Of a stretch of DNA of 64,000 bases, positions 7,482 through 16,585 are shown one piece after another. How positions within the stretch are numbered: the stretch's first letter is position 1; each line of letters begins with the position of its first letter. The position numbers and the translations under genes are program-made. This DNA is from DASRFA01 sp035651755 (lineage in GTDB: Bacteria; Desulfobacterota; Binatia; UBA12015), in the NCBI GenBank assembly GCA_035651755.1, contig DASRFA010000043.1:205306-269305 (forward strand). The letters run 5' to 3'. Under the pieces are notes generated by a model. The model made no database searches and was not told where the DNA came from. It saw only the letters and a list, made by a program, of their open reading frames with translations.

Positions 7482-8738
7482 ATGGCCGCGCGCCTGCCGT
7501 TCGACCTCACCGACCTCGACAACTTCGCGCACGGGTTCCCGCACGAACTGTTCGCGGTCCACCGCCGCGAGGCGCCCGTCTACTGGCACGAGCCGACCGC
7601 GCACACGCCGGACGGCGAGGGGTTCTGGTCGGTCGCGACCCACGCCGAGACGCTCCAGGTGCTGAAGGACCCGGAGACGTACTCGTCCGAGCGCGGCGGG
7701 ACCCGCGCCTGCGGCGGCACGCTCCTCCAGGACCTGCCGATCGCCGGAATCGTCCTCAACATGATGGACGGACCGCGCCACGCCCGCATCCGCCGCCTCG
7801 TGTCGACCGGCTTGACGCCACGGACCATCGGCCGCCTCGAATCCGAGCTTCGGCGCCGGACGCGCGTCCTCCTGGGTCGCGTCCCGGACGACGCCCCCTT
7901 CGACTTCCTGCGCGAGGTCGCCCAGGAGCTCCCGATGCAGGCGATCTGCATCCTGCTCGGCGTCCCCGAGGGCGATCGCCACCAGCTCTTCGAGTGCGTC
8001 GAGCACGTCTTCGACTTCAAGGACGGGCGCGAGGCGTTCGAGACGACGCCCGAGGGCGCCGCCGCGCACGCGCGCATGTTCGAGTACGGGAGTGCGCTGA
8101 TCGCCGAGAAGCGCGCGCGGCCGGCGGACGACATGCTGTCGGTCGTCGTCCACGCGACGCTCGAAGACGTCGAGCCCGAGACGCTCTCGGACGGAGAGCT
8201 CTACGCGTTCTTCAACCTGCTCTTCGCGGCCGGCTCCGAGACCACGCGCAACGCGATCGCGGGCGGCGTCCTCGCGCTCATCGAGCGGCCGGACCAGCTC
8301 GCGGCCCTGCGCGCCGAGCGCGGTGCGCCAGGTGCGACGGCCGCGATCGCGCGCGCGATCGAGGAGCTCCTGCGCTGGACCACTCCTTCGCCGTCCAAGC
8401 GCCGTACGGCGACGCGCGATGCGGAGCTCGGGGGCCGCTCGATCCGGCCGGGCGACAAGGTCCTGTTCTGGGAAGGGTCCGCGAACCGCGACGAGCGCGT
8501 CTTCGAGCGCGCGATGGAGCTCGACGTCCGGCGCGACCCGAATCCGCACCTCGCGTTCGGGAGCGGCGTCCACTTCTGCCTGGGAGCGAACCTCGCGCGC
8601 CTCGAGATGCGGGTCGTCCTCGAGGAGCTGCTCGCGACCTTCGCGAGCTGGGAGGTCGCCGGCCCGGTCGAGTGGACGCGCAGCAACCGCCATACCGGCA
8701 TCCGCCGCTTGCCGGTCCGCATGCGCCGAGGCGAGTGA
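7482..8738 (+). CDS. Cytochrome P450
   Basis: Haem-thiolate monooxygenase of 418 residues (from the ATG at 7482). Soluble bacterial class I type, needing ferredoxin and reductase that are not encoded nearby. Landmarks are the I-helix oxygen-activation motif AAGSETTRNA, the K-helix EELLRW (ExxR), and the haem loop FGSGVHFCLGANLAR with axial Cys366. Sequence style resembles the CYP125/CYP142-like groups that act on steroid or alkyl substrates, but the substrate is not provable. An in-frame ATG at 7416 exists, but that start would place the operator palindrome inside the coding region and add non-conserved residues, so I prefer 7482 (MAARLPF). The stop is 7 bases from the convergent DUF3617 gene. 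Confidence 0.93.
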   Translation: MAARLPFDLTDLDNFAHGFPHELFAVHRREAPVYWHEPTAHTPDGEGFWSVATHAETLQVLKDPETYSSERGGTRACGGTLLQDLPIAGIVLNMMDGPRHARIRRLVSTGLTPRTIGRLESELRRRTRVLLGRVPDDAPFDFLREVAQELPMQAICILLGVPEGDRHQLFECVEHVFDFKDGREAFETTPEGAAAHARMFEYGSALIAEKRARPADDMLSVVVHATLEDVEPETLSDGELYAFFNLLFAAGSETTRNAIAGGVLALIERPDQLAALRAERGAPGATAAIARAIEELLRWTTPSPSKRRTATRDAELGGRSIRPGDKVLFWEGSANRDERVFERAMELDVRRDPNPHLAFGSGVHFCLGANLARLEMRVVLEELLATFASWEVAGPVEWTRSNRHTGIRRLPVRMRRGE

Positions 8739-8745
8739 GCTCGCG

Positions 8746-9201
8746 TCATTTCGGCGGGCAATCGCCGAGCCGCTTTCCCTTCAAGACCTCGCGCGTCGCG
8801 TCCTCCCCGATCGTCGATTCGATGACCATCGAGTAGGCATCGTCGCCTTCGACCGTGAGCACTCCCTTGGAAGTCCGCGCGAAGCCGTCCTTGGAGCAGT
8901 CGGCGGAGTAGGTGTAGGTCGACCCGCTCTTCTGCAACGGCGACAGCTTGCAGCCGCCGCGCGTCAGCATGTCGTTCTGCTTCTTGATCTCGCTCATCGG
9001 GTTCGTGCACTTGTTCGTCTCGACCGTCCGCGGCTTGCCCTTGCTCCCCGGCATCTCCACCGAGCGGGTGAGCTGCCACATGCCGCTCTTGAACGCGGGC
9101 CAGTCGTCGCCGTACGCGGGCGGACCGGCGGCGAGCAAGATGACGAGCGCGCCCGCAAAAGCGACTCGCGGGCGGCTTCTCCGAGTGATGTGCACGTCCA
9201 T
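8746..9201 (-). CDS. DUF3617 family exported protein
   Basis: A 151-residue periplasmic protein. It has an N-terminal basic stretch and hydrophobic signal (AFAGALVILLAAGPPAYG, about residues 14-31). A DUF3617-type mature domain follows: the opening SGMWQLTRSVEMPG, a conserved Cys near 65 (ETNKCTNPM), GGCKLSPL, ADCSKDG, and a DDAYSMVIESTI strand. Family members are common in proteobacteria and lack a defined function. The four Cys probably pair as disulphides. It is a single gene, convergent with the P450. Confidence 0.82.
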   Translation of the reverse strand: MDVHITRRSRPRVAFAGALVILLAAGPPAYGDDWPAFKSGMWQLTRSVEMPGSKGKPRTVETNKCTNPMSEIKKQNDMLTRGGCKLSPLQKSGSTYTYSADCSKDGFARTSKGVLTVEGDDAYSMVIESTIGEDATREVLKGKRLGDCPPK

Positions 9202-9576
9202 CGCGTCCCCCCCCGGGTCGTTCCACCACCATCGCGCCGCGCCTTCAATGGCGGGTCGCGCCGACGAGCCTAGACGACGTTGTATCCCGCGACCGGCGCG
9301 CGGCGCCGCTCACTTCCGCGGAGCGCGGCTCGCTCGCTCGGGTGCCGGAAGCGGCGTGCCTTTTCGAGACCGTCCGAGCGCGCGCGATGGCCCCGGGCGC
9401 TGGCACGAATCTCGCGAACCAGCGACGCCCGACGACGGACGACCCGCACCGACTCGAATCCGAAGGCATCCCTCGCGACCTCCGATGATCCAGCGTCTCG
9501 CAACCGCGCGTTCCGGTCGAGCGCCCGACACCGCCGCCGGCGCGAACGGCGACGGCACGCCGGCGGCCCGCGAGCG
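9202..9576. other. Non-coding stretch upstream of the flavoprotein pseudogene
   Basis: About 375 bases with no supportable gene. Frames are open but show no recognisable protein. It starts with a C-rich run (CCCCCCCCGGG near 9208-9218) just ahead of the DUF3617 gene. It probably held the promoter and N-terminal codons of the flavoprotein before decay. No convincing RNA gene was seen. Confidence 0.5.
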
Positions 9577-10636
9577 TCGCGCGTCGCGGCGGTCGCGCGC
9601 CAGCTCGCGCGCCGCGCGCACGGGCGACCCGTCTCCCTCCGCAAGACCGCCGTGTCGCACCAGGTGCCGAAGGCGCGCGACCGGAAGTACCGCGACGACA
9701 AGATCGACGTGCGCGACCTGCGCGAGATCATCGCGATCGACCCGGATGCGCGCACCTGCACCCGCGGAGCCGGGCGTCACGTTTGCGGAGCTCGTGGCGG
9801 CCGCGATGCCCTACGGCCTCGCGCCCATCGTCGTGCCGGAGCTGCCGACGATCACGATCGGGGGCGCCGTATCGGGATGCTCCCTCGAGTCGACGTCGTT
9901 CCGCTGGGGCGGCTTCCACGACACCTGCCTCGAGTACGAGGTCATCACCGCGCGCGGCGACGTGCTGCGGTGCACGCCCGACAACGAGCACGCGCTCGTC
10001 TTCCAGAACGACTGGCTCAAGGTCGACTACCAGAACACGGCGAGGCGGCGAGAGGACTACCGGCGGACGCCCGACGACTTCTTCCGCTACGACAACGGCG
10101 TCACGAACGTCCACCCGAAGTCCGCTCTCGGACGCCTCCTGCTCGGGAGGTTCCTCCACTCGACGCAAATGCTCCGCCTCGCGGAGAAGCTCCATCGCTG
10201 GCTGCCCGCCCAGCGGCCGCACGTGATCGTCGACCTCTTCGTCCCGCTGTCGCGCTTCGCCGACTTCATGGCCTGGTACGAGCGCGCGATCCGGCACCTT
10301 CCCCTCTGGTGCGTGCCGTATCGTCGCGTGCGCGACTACGAGTGGATCGCGCCCGCGTTCTTCGCCGGTCTCGACGACGAGCTCTTCGTCGACCTCGCCG
10401 TCTACGGCAGCAAGCAGCCCGCGGGACGCAACGTGTACAAGGAGCTCGAGGACGCGCTCCTCCGCCTGAACGGCATCAAGACGCTCATCTCGTACAACTA
10501 CTACGACGAGGACGTCTTCTGGACGATCTGGAACCGCCCCAACTACCTCGCCGTCAAGCAATTCACCGACCCCGACAGCGTCTTCCGCGACCTCTGGTCC
10601 AAGACCTGCCGGGCCGCCCGCGGCCTCGACGGGTGA
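9577..10636 (+). pseudogene. Decayed FAD-binding oxidoreductase, DHCR24 (delta24-sterol reductase)-like
   Basis: Remains of a PCMH-type FAD oxidoreductase of the DHCR24-like family. In one frame from about 9577 the family N-terminus is readable (RPVSLRKTAVSHQVPK, then DDKIDVRDLREII). At about 9761-9763, one extra base in a CCC run moves the continuation (AEPGVTFAELVAAAMPYGL) to the next frame, which then runs on through PELPTITIGGAVSG and GGFHDTCLEYEVITA. The FHGTFGTLG-type region and about 80 following residues are missing: LVFQ joins directly to NDWLKVDYQ. The C-terminal part (CVPYRRVRDYEW to TCRAARGLDG) is intact. Loss of part of the FAD domain argues for a dead gene. The single-base shift alone could be an error. 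Confidence 0.8.
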
Positions 10637-10880
10637 ACCGCGACAAGCTCGCCGGTATCCGCCGTCCCCGGGCGCCCGCGCCGACGCAGCCGACGCCGTC
10701 TGGGCGGGCAAGCGAGCGACTGTCGAGCGAGCGGGACGATCAATCGCCCCCACCTTGATCCATGAGACCATTCGGGGCGCACGACTTCCCGCGAGCCAGA
10801 CCCGGAGCGAGCGCCCGCCCAAACGGCGTCGGCGGCCCACGGGCAGACCCCAGCCAACGTGGTATTCCGACCAAGCGCGC

Positions 10881-11561
10881 ATGGCTCCGCTGCTCGCCTA
10901 CCCCGAAACGCTCGCCGCCCCCCCGCGCGGCCGCGTGCTCGTGCTCGCCCCGCACGCCGACGACGAGACGATCGGCTGCGGCGGCGCCATCGCGCTCCAC
11001 GTCGCCCAAGGCGACCCGGTCGCGATCGCGATCGCAACCGACGGCATGCGCGGCGACCCGGACCGCTTCACGGGGGTCGACTACCGCGACCTCCGCCGCT
11101 CGGAGGCGCGCGCGGCGGCCGCGATCCTTGGCGCCGAGCCGCCCGAGTTCTGGGATCTTCCGGACGGCGGGCTCGTCGACCTCGCGACGGACCCGTCGTG
11201 GCCCCTCGTCGAACGCGTCCGGGATGCGATCGCCCGCCTGCGCCCCGCCATCGTCTACGCCCCGCCCGAGACCGACGTCCACCCGGACCACCACGCGCTC
11301 GGCGCCGCGGTCCGGGAGGCGCTCGCCGCCGCGGGCGCGCGCGATCGCCCGCGCGCTTTGGCGTACGACGTTTGGGTGCCCGTGCGCGCGACCCACGTTC
11401 TGGACGTGAGCGCGGTCTGGGAAAGAAAGGAGACCGCGCTCCGCGCGTACGCGAGCCAGCTCGCCTACAACGACTACGTCCGGGCCGCCCGCGGTCTCGC
11501 CGCCGCCCGCACCGTCTACCTGCCCGGCTCCAGCGCGGTCGAAGCCTTCGCCGCGGTGTGA
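10881..11561 (+). CDS. PIG-L (LmbE) family zinc deacetylase
   Basis: A 226-residue metal-dependent N-deacetylase, acting on N-acetylglucosamine-type or related acyl-amide substrates. The zinc motif is LAPHADDETIGCGG (His25, Asp27/Asp28), and the third ligand region is TDVHPDHHALG near residue 133. The N-terminal Rossmann-like strand VLVLAPH and a MRGDP loop fit the family. The open frame extends about 40 codons upstream, but those residues are Arg-rich and unlike the family, so the ATG at 10881 is preferred. It lies alone between the pseudogene and the respiratory operon. The 244 bases upstream contain no recognisable gene. Confidence 0.88.
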   Translation: MAPLLAYPETLAAPPRGRVLVLAPHADDETIGCGGAIALHVAQGDPVAIAIATDGMRGDPDRFTGVDYRDLRRSEARAAAAILGAEPPEFWDLPDGGLVDLATDPSWPLVERVRDAIARLRPAIVYAPPETDVHPDHHALGAAVREALAAAGARDRPRALAYDVWVPVRATHVLDVSAVWERKETALRAYASQLAYNDYVRAARGLAAARTVYLPGSSAVEAFAAV

Positions 11562-11678
11562 GCCGAGCGCCGGCACGCGAGCCCGGCCCCGCCATTTTGA
11601 CTCGCGCTCGCCGATCGTGCTTAGTGCGGTCGTCGGCGACGGATCGGGGGTTCCACCGAGCCGATCCGGGAGACCGGG

Positions 11679-12662
11679 GTGCGTGGGGACGGTTTGAGCG
11701 CGAGTCTTCCAGTCCATCCGGTGCCGGACATGTTCTCGCCGGTGTCGGCGCCGGCCGAATCCATCCGCGAGCTGTCGTGGCTCGTGTTCGGCATCAGCGC
11801 CGGCATCCTGATCGTCGTCGTCGGCGTGCTCGCGTACTGCGTGATCCGCTTCCGCGAGCGACCGGGCGACGACCGCGAGCCGCCGCAGATCTACGGCAGC
11901 AACCAGATCGAGCTCGCGTGGACGCTCGTGCCGGCTCTCATCGTCGTCGTCCTCTTCCTGGCGACCGCCCGCACGATCAACGAGCTGGAGCTACGGCAGC
12001 CGCCGCCCGGTGCCCTCAAGACGACGATCGTCGGGCACCAGTGGTGGTGGGAGATCCGCTATCCCGACCTCGGGATCGTGACCGCGAACGAGCTCCACCT
12101 GCCGGTCGCCGGCGAGGGGAAGGACCGCGTCGCCTACCTGACGCTCGAGTCGGCCGACGTCATCCACAGCTTCTGGGTGCCGCAGCTCGCCGGCAAGACC
12201 GACGTCGTCCCGAACCGCGTGAACGGCATGTGGGTCGCGCCGCGCGAAGCGGGCACCTACCTCGGGCAGTGCGCGGAGTACTGCGGGACCCAGCACGCGC
12301 ACATGCTCCTGCGCGTGATCGTTCACCCTCAGGCGGACTTCGATGCGTGGGTCGCGGCGCAGAAGCGGCCGGAGGTCGTCGATGCAGCGGTCGCCGACGG
12401 CCGCGCCGTCTTCCAGGCGACCGCGTGCGTCAACTGCCACACGCTCGGCGGCACCGGCGCGCGCGGCACCTTCGGGCCGGACCTCACGCACCTCATGAGC
12501 CGCGAGACGATCGGCGCCGGCGCCGCGGAGAACACGCCCGAGAATCTGCGCGCGTGGATCGTCGACCCGGATCACCTGAAGCCGGGCGTGCTCATGCCGG
12601 CGATGAAGCTCGACCGCGCGGACATCGACAAGCTGACCGCGTACCTCCTGACCCTGCAGTAG
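11679..12662 (+). CDS. ctaC: Cytochrome c oxidase subunit II with fused C-terminal cytochrome c (caa3 type)
   Basis: Electron-entry subunit of an A-type haem-copper oxidase (327 residues). There are two N-terminal transmembrane helices (about residues 32-55 and 72-96). A cupredoxin domain carries the CuA set: VIHSFW His, then CAEYCGTQHAHM. A C-terminal cytochrome c domain follows with CVNCH near residue 250 and a distal PAMK Met ligand. The fused haem makes this a caa3-type enzyme that can be reduced without a soluble cytochrome at the CuA site. The start is a GTG (a TTG 15 bases later is possible). First gene of the respiratory operon, it is 17 bases from subunit I. Confidence 0.95.
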   Translation: MRGDGLSASLPVHPVPDMFSPVSAPAESIRELSWLVFGISAGILIVVVGVLAYCVIRFRERPGDDREPPQIYGSNQIELAWTLVPALIVVVLFLATARTINELELRQPPPGALKTTIVGHQWWWEIRYPDLGIVTANELHLPVAGEGKDRVAYLTLESADVIHSFWVPQLAGKTDVVPNRVNGMWVAPREAGTYLGQCAEYCGTQHAHMLLRVIVHPQADFDAWVAAQKRPEVVDAAVADGRAVFQATACVNCHTLGGTGARGTFGPDLTHLMSRETIGAGAAENTPENLRAWIVDPDHLKPGVLMPAMKLDRADIDKLTAYLLTLQ

Positions 12663-12679
12663 GACGAAGGCGAAGACGC

Positions 12680-14356
12680 ATGGCCGTCATCGACACACCC
12701 GCCGCCGGTCGCGCGACGACCGAGCGCCTGCCGCTCTCGGCGGTGCTGCACGAGTGGGTCGTCACCGTCGACCACAAGCGCCTCGGGCTCATGTACATCG
12801 GCTCGGGCCTCGTCTTCTTCCTGGTCGCCGGCCTCCTCGCTTCGCTCATGCGCATCCAGCTCGCGGTGCCGCAGAACGACTTCCTCGGGCCGAAGGCCTT
12901 CAATCGCCTGATGACGATGCACGGCACCACGATGGTCTTCTTCGTCGGCATGCCGATGTTCTTCGGCTTCGCGAACTACCTCGTGCCGCTCATGATCGGC
13001 GCGCGCGACCTGGCGTTCCCGCGCCTGAACGCCTTCGGCTTCTGGATGTTCCTGTTCGGCGGCCTGCTCCTCTACTTCAGCTTCCTCGGCGGCGAAGGGC
13101 TCTACGGCGCAGGCACCGCGCCCGACGTCGGCTGGTTCGCATACTCGCCCCTCACGTCGCGCGCCTTCTCGCGCGGGAACGCGACCGACTACTGGATCCT
13201 CGGCATCCTCGCGAGCGGCATCGGGAGCACCGCAACAGCGCTGAACCTGGTCGCGACCATCCTCGCGCTGCGCTGCCCCGGCATGACGCTCGCGAAGATG
13301 CCGCTCTTCGTCTGGATCATGCTGGTCGACGCGGTCCTCGTGCTGGTCGCGCTCACGCCGCTCGCCGCCGCGCAGGTGATGCTCCTGTTCGATCGCTTCC
13401 TCGGATCGCACTTCTTCGACACGCAGGCGGGGGGCTCGGCGGTCCTCTGGCAGCACTTCTTCTGGTTCTTCGGGCACCCCGAGGTCTACATCCTGATCCT
13501 GCCGGCGTTCGCGATCGCGAACGAGGTCGTGCCGGTCTTCTCGCGGAAGCCGCTCTTCGGCTACCCGATCATGGTCGGTGCGACGCTCGCGATCGGGCTG
13601 ATCTCTCTCGGCGTGTGGGCGCACCACATGTTCGTCGTGGGCCTGAGCGCTGCGGCCAACACGTTCTTCGCGGCGTCGACGATGCTGATCGCGGTGCCGA
13701 CGGGCATCAAGATCTTCAACTGGCTCGGAACGATGTGGGGCGGCCGCATCCGGTTCCGGATGCCGATGCTCTGGTGCACGGCGTTCATCGTCGAGTTCGT
13801 CATCGCCGGCTTGACGGGCGTCATGCTCGCCGTCGTGCCGTTCGACTGGCAGCTCTCGGACTCGTACTTCGTCGTCGCGCACTTCCACTTCGTCCTGATC
13901 GGCGGCCTCCTCTTCAACATCTTCGCCGCCATCTACTACTGGTTCCCGAAGGCGACCGGCCGCATGCTCGACGAGCGCCTCGGGCGGCTCCACTTCTGGT
14001 TCCTCGTCTTCGGCTTCAACGTCACGTTCGTGACGATGCACTTCCCGGGTCTGCTCGGGATGCCGCGCCGGATCTACACGTACCTGCCGGGGCGCGGCTG
14101 GGACACGCTCAACCTGATCGTCTCGCTCGGCGTCGTGTTCCAGGCGATCGGGGTGCTGTTCTTCCTCTGGAACGTCGTCGCGTCGCTGCGCTCGGGAGAG
14201 CGCGCCGGCGACGATCCCTGGGACGCGTGGACGCTCGAATGGTCCACGACGTCGCCGCCGCCCGCCTACAACTTCGAGACGATCCCGGTCGTCCGGAGCC
14301 GACGCCCGCTCTGGGACCTCAAGCACCCGGCCGATCCGGACTGGAAGTACGAGTGA
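12680..14356 (+). CDS. ctaD: Cytochrome c oxidase subunit I
   Basis: Catalytic subunit of the proton-pumping oxidase, 558 residues and about 12 transmembrane helices. Haem and copper ligands are visible: the MHGTTMVFF His (low-spin haem), GHPEVYILILP (CuB His with its cross-linked Tyr, and the Glu of the A1-type D-channel), WAHHMFVVG (CuB His pair) and VVAHFHFVL (haem a3 and a His). The NYLVPLMIGARDLAFPRLN loop holds the D-channel Asp. The ATG at 12680 follows a GAAGG ribosome-binding site. An open frame extends far upstream, but only as a GC-bias artefact. The stop overlaps the GTG start of subunit III (GTGA), implying coupling. Confidence 0.97.
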   Translation: MAVIDTPAAGRATTERLPLSAVLHEWVVTVDHKRLGLMYIGSGLVFFLVAGLLASLMRIQLAVPQNDFLGPKAFNRLMTMHGTTMVFFVGMPMFFGFANYLVPLMIGARDLAFPRLNAFGFWMFLFGGLLLYFSFLGGEGLYGAGTAPDVGWFAYSPLTSRAFSRGNATDYWILGILASGIGSTATALNLVATILALRCPGMTLAKMPLFVWIMLVDAVLVLVALTPLAAAQVMLLFDRFLGSHFFDTQAGGSAVLWQHFFWFFGHPEVYILILPAFAIANEVVPVFSRKPLFGYPIMVGATLAIGLISLGVWAHHMFVVGLSAAANTFFAASTMLIAVPTGIKIFNWLGTMWGGRIRFRMPMLWCTAFIVEFVIAGLTGVMLAVVPFDWQLSDSYFVVAHFHFVLIGGLLFNIFAAIYYWFPKATGRMLDERLGRLHFWFLVFGFNVTFVTMHFPGLLGMPRRIYTYLPGRGWDTLNLIVSLGVVFQAIGVLFFLWNVVASLRSGERAGDDPWDAWTLEWSTTSPPPAYNFETIPVVRSRRPLWDLKHPADPDWKYE

Positions 14357-14958
14357 GCACCGCGACCGCGACAGAAGGGGTCGAGCTTCCGGCGCCGGAG
14401 GAGACGACGCTCCTCTCGAAGGGGCGCGTCGGGATGGCGTGCCTCATCCTGACCGAGAGCTCGTTCTTCCTGGTCTTCATCGTCGCGTACCTCTTCTACA
14501 TCGGGAAAAGCCTCACCGGCCCGTACCCGAAGGACGTCCTCTCCCCGCCGATCGTGAACACGATCTGCCTCCTCTCGAGCAGCATCACGATCACGCTCGC
14601 GGTCCGCGCGCTCCGCGCCGGGAACCAGAGCGCGTTCCGCCTGTGGTGGCTCTCGACGATCCTCCTCGGCGTCGAGTTCCTCGTCGGCACCGGGCTCGAG
14701 TGGCGCGGGCTCATCGAGGACCACGGGCTCACGATCGCGACCAACCTCTTCGGGACGACCTTCTACTCGCTCGTCGGCTTCCACGCGTTGCACGTGACGA
14801 TCGGGCTCGCGCTTCTGCTCGCCGTCCTCCTGTTCGCGCTCGCCGGCCACGTCGCGAGCGAGCACGCGGAGCGCGCCGAGGTCCTGTCGTGGTACTGGCA
14901 CTTCGTGGACGCGGTGTGGATCGCCGTGTTCACCGTCGTCTACGTCGTCGGGCGCTGA
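14353..14958 (+). CDS. ctaE: Cytochrome c oxidase subunit III
   Basis: A 201-residue integral membrane subunit that stabilises the oxidase and its proton uptake. Five to six hydrophobic helices are visible, including MACLILTESSFFLVFIVAYLF-like helix I (about residues 28-48), the GTTFYSLVGFHALHVTIG helix with its conserved FHxLHV motif (about 135-150), and the closing WYWHFVDAVWIAVFTVVYV helix. The length fits the short bacterial caa3 form. The start is a GTG overlapping the subunit I stop, with no separate ribosome-binding site, so translation probably depends on coupling. The next gene begins 16 bases downstream. Confidence 0.95.
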   Translation: MSTATATEGVELPAPEETTLLSKGRVGMACLILTESSFFLVFIVAYLFYIGKSLTGPYPKDVLSPPIVNTICLLSSSITITLAVRALRAGNQSAFRLWWLSTILLGVEFLVGTGLEWRGLIEDHGLTIATNLFGTTFYSLVGFHALHVTIGLALLLAVLLFALAGHVASEHAERAEVLSWYWHFVDAVWIAVFTVVYVVGR

Positions 14959-14974
14959 AGGAGGGTCGGCCGAG

Positions 14975-15817
14975 ATGACGGACGAGCGCTCCGCCGAATC
15001 GATCGCCATGCCGGCGCCGACGTCGTGGCCGCTCCTCGCCGCGGCCGGCGCGTCGCTGGCGCTGGCCGGGCTCGTGACCAACGGAATCGTCTCCGCGGTG
15101 GGCGCGGCGCTGTTCGTCTCGGGCATCGTCGGCTGGTTTCGCGACGTCCTCCCGCACGAGCGCCACGAGCGCGTCCCGCTCGTCCCGCCCGCGCTCCGCG
15201 CGCGCGCGATCGTCGCGGTTCCGCAGAAGGTCCGACACCTCCGCGTCGGCGCCGCGCAGCACCGCATGCGGGTGCCCGTCGAGGTCCATCCCTACTCCGC
15301 GGGCGCACGCGGCGGGATGATCGGCGCCGTCGTGATGGCGCTGCTCGCGGTGATCTTCGGGCTCGTGAGCCACCGGAGCCCCTGGTACCCGATCAACCTG
15401 CTGGCCGCGGCGGCGCTTCCCTCGATGGCGGAGGCGAACACCGCGACGCTCGAACGCTTCAACGCGCTCGGGCTCTTCGTCGCATCGGCGGTCCATCTGA
15501 CGACGTCGCTCATCGTCGGCCTGCTCTACGGCCTCATCCTGCCGATGCTGCCGCGCCGTCCGCTCCTCGCCGGCGGCCTTTTCGCGCCCCTTCTCTGGAC
15601 CGGTCTCGTGTGGGCGGCCCTCGGAGTCATCAACCCGGCGCTCGACGAGCGCATCGAGTGGCGCTGGTTCGTCGCGTCGCAGATCGGGTTCGGGCTCGTG
15701 GCGGGCTACGTCGTATCGCGGAGCGAGAAGATGCCGACGCTGCAGACCGTGCCGTTCGCGCAGCGCGCCGGCCTGGAGACCGGCGCGGTCGACGACGAGC
15801 CGGAGCGACGGCAATGA
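14975..15817 (+). CDS. Uncharacterised polytopic membrane protein of the respiratory operon
   Basis: A 280-residue membrane protein that I do not recognise as a named family. Two hydrophobic helices (about residues 20-55, WPLLAAAGASLALAGL then GAALFVSGIVGWF) have the size and position of a small oxidase subunit IV. A charged loop of about 50 residues (VPLVPPALRAR) follows, then about five more helices (GGMIGAVVMALLAVIFG, PINLLAAAALPSM, ASAVHLTTSLIVGLLYGLIL, LLWTGLVWAAL, SQIGFGLVAGYVVS). It lies 16 bases after subunit III, and its stop overlaps the ATG of the dihaem cytochrome c (ATGA). Context argues for a subunit or assembly factor of the oxidase or the bc complex. No cofactor motif is visible. 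Confidence 0.75.
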   Translation: MTDERSAESIAMPAPTSWPLLAAAGASLALAGLVTNGIVSAVGAALFVSGIVGWFRDVLPHERHERVPLVPPALRARAIVAVPQKVRHLRVGAAQHRMRVPVEVHPYSAGARGGMIGAVVMALLAVIFGLVSHRSPWYPINLLAAAALPSMAEANTATLERFNALGLFVASAVHLTTSLIVGLLYGLILPMLPRRPLLAGGLFAPLLWTGLVWAALGVINPALDERIEWRWFVASQIGFGLVAGYVVSRSEKMPTLQTVPFAQRAGLETGAVDDEPERRQ

Positions 15818-16563
15818 GGCGAGCCCGGCGGATGCGCGCGCTCGCGATCGCGCTCGCCCTCGTGGGCGGGCTCGCCGGGTGCGATTCCCTTCCCGGAAAG
15901 CCGGTCGCGTCGGCGAAGCCCATCCCGGCACGCGACGTCGAGGACTTCGCCGTCCTCTACGCCACGAATTGCTCGGGCTGCCACGGCGCGAACGGCCAGT
16001 TCGGCGCCGGTCCCCCGCTCGCGAACCCGCTGTACCTGCAGATCGCGGGCGCCGACGACCTGAGGCGCGCGATCGCGAGCGGGGTGCCCGGAACGGCGAT
16101 GCCGGCATTCGCGATTGCCGAGGGCGGCGCGCTGACCGACGCGCAGGTCGACGCGCTGGTCGCCGGCATGCGGAAGCACTGGGGAGGCGGCCCGCGCGAT
16201 CAGCTGACGCCGCCGCTCCCGACGTACTGGCAGGGAGCGGACGTCGCCAAGGGCGTTGCCATCCCCGACGCGCGGCGCGGCGCGATCGCCTACGAGACGC
16301 ACTGCTCGTCGTGCCACGGCCGGGGCGGTCGCGGGGGCGAGCGCGGCGGCTCGATCGTCGATCCGTCCTACCTCGCGCTCGTGAGCGACCAATGGCTCCG
16401 GACGGTCGTGGTCGCCGGCCGGCCCGACCTCGGCATGCCGGACTGGCGCGGAAACATGAACGGCGCCCCGCTCACCGCGATGGAGATGCAGGACATCGTC
16501 GCCTGGCTCTCGTCACTGCGCCCGCCCGCGCCGGGATCGGCCGTCGCGAGCTCGACCCGCTGA
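15814..16563 (+). CDS. Dihaem cytochrome c lipoprotein
   Basis: A 249-residue membrane-anchored electron carrier. The N-terminus is a lipoprotein signal (LAIALALVGG, lipobox LAGC with Cys near residue 27), so it should be lipid-tethered on the periplasmic face. Two class I cytochrome c modules follow: haem site CSGCH starting at Cys53 with a distal Met in GTAMPAFA, and CSSCH starting at Cys164 with a distal Met in LGMPDWRG. Its ATG overlaps the preceding stop. Lying between oxidase and bc genes, it may shuttle electrons from the quinol-oxidising complex to subunit II, replacing cytochrome c1 or soluble cytochrome c. That role is inferred. Confidence 0.9.
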   Translation: MRRARRMRALAIALALVGGLAGCDSLPGKPVASAKPIPARDVEDFAVLYATNCSGCHGANGQFGAGPPLANPLYLQIAGADDLRRAIASGVPGTAMPAFAIAEGGALTDAQVDALVAGMRKHWGGGPRDQLTPPLPTYWQGADVAKGVAIPDARRGAIAYETHCSSCHGRGGRGGERGGSIVDPSYLALVSDQWLRTVVVAGRPDLGMPDWRGNMNGAPLTAMEMQDIVAWLSSLRPPAPGSAVASSTR

Positions 16564-16585
16564 AATCGCTTCGAGGAACCGCTGC

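Noticed and set aside
9401..9415. Sigma-54-like element TGGCACGAATCTCGC with GG-N10-GC spacing before the pseudogene
   Set aside because: The -12 part is TCGC, not TTGC. There is no enhancer-binding regulator nearby, and such matches are common in GC-rich DNA.
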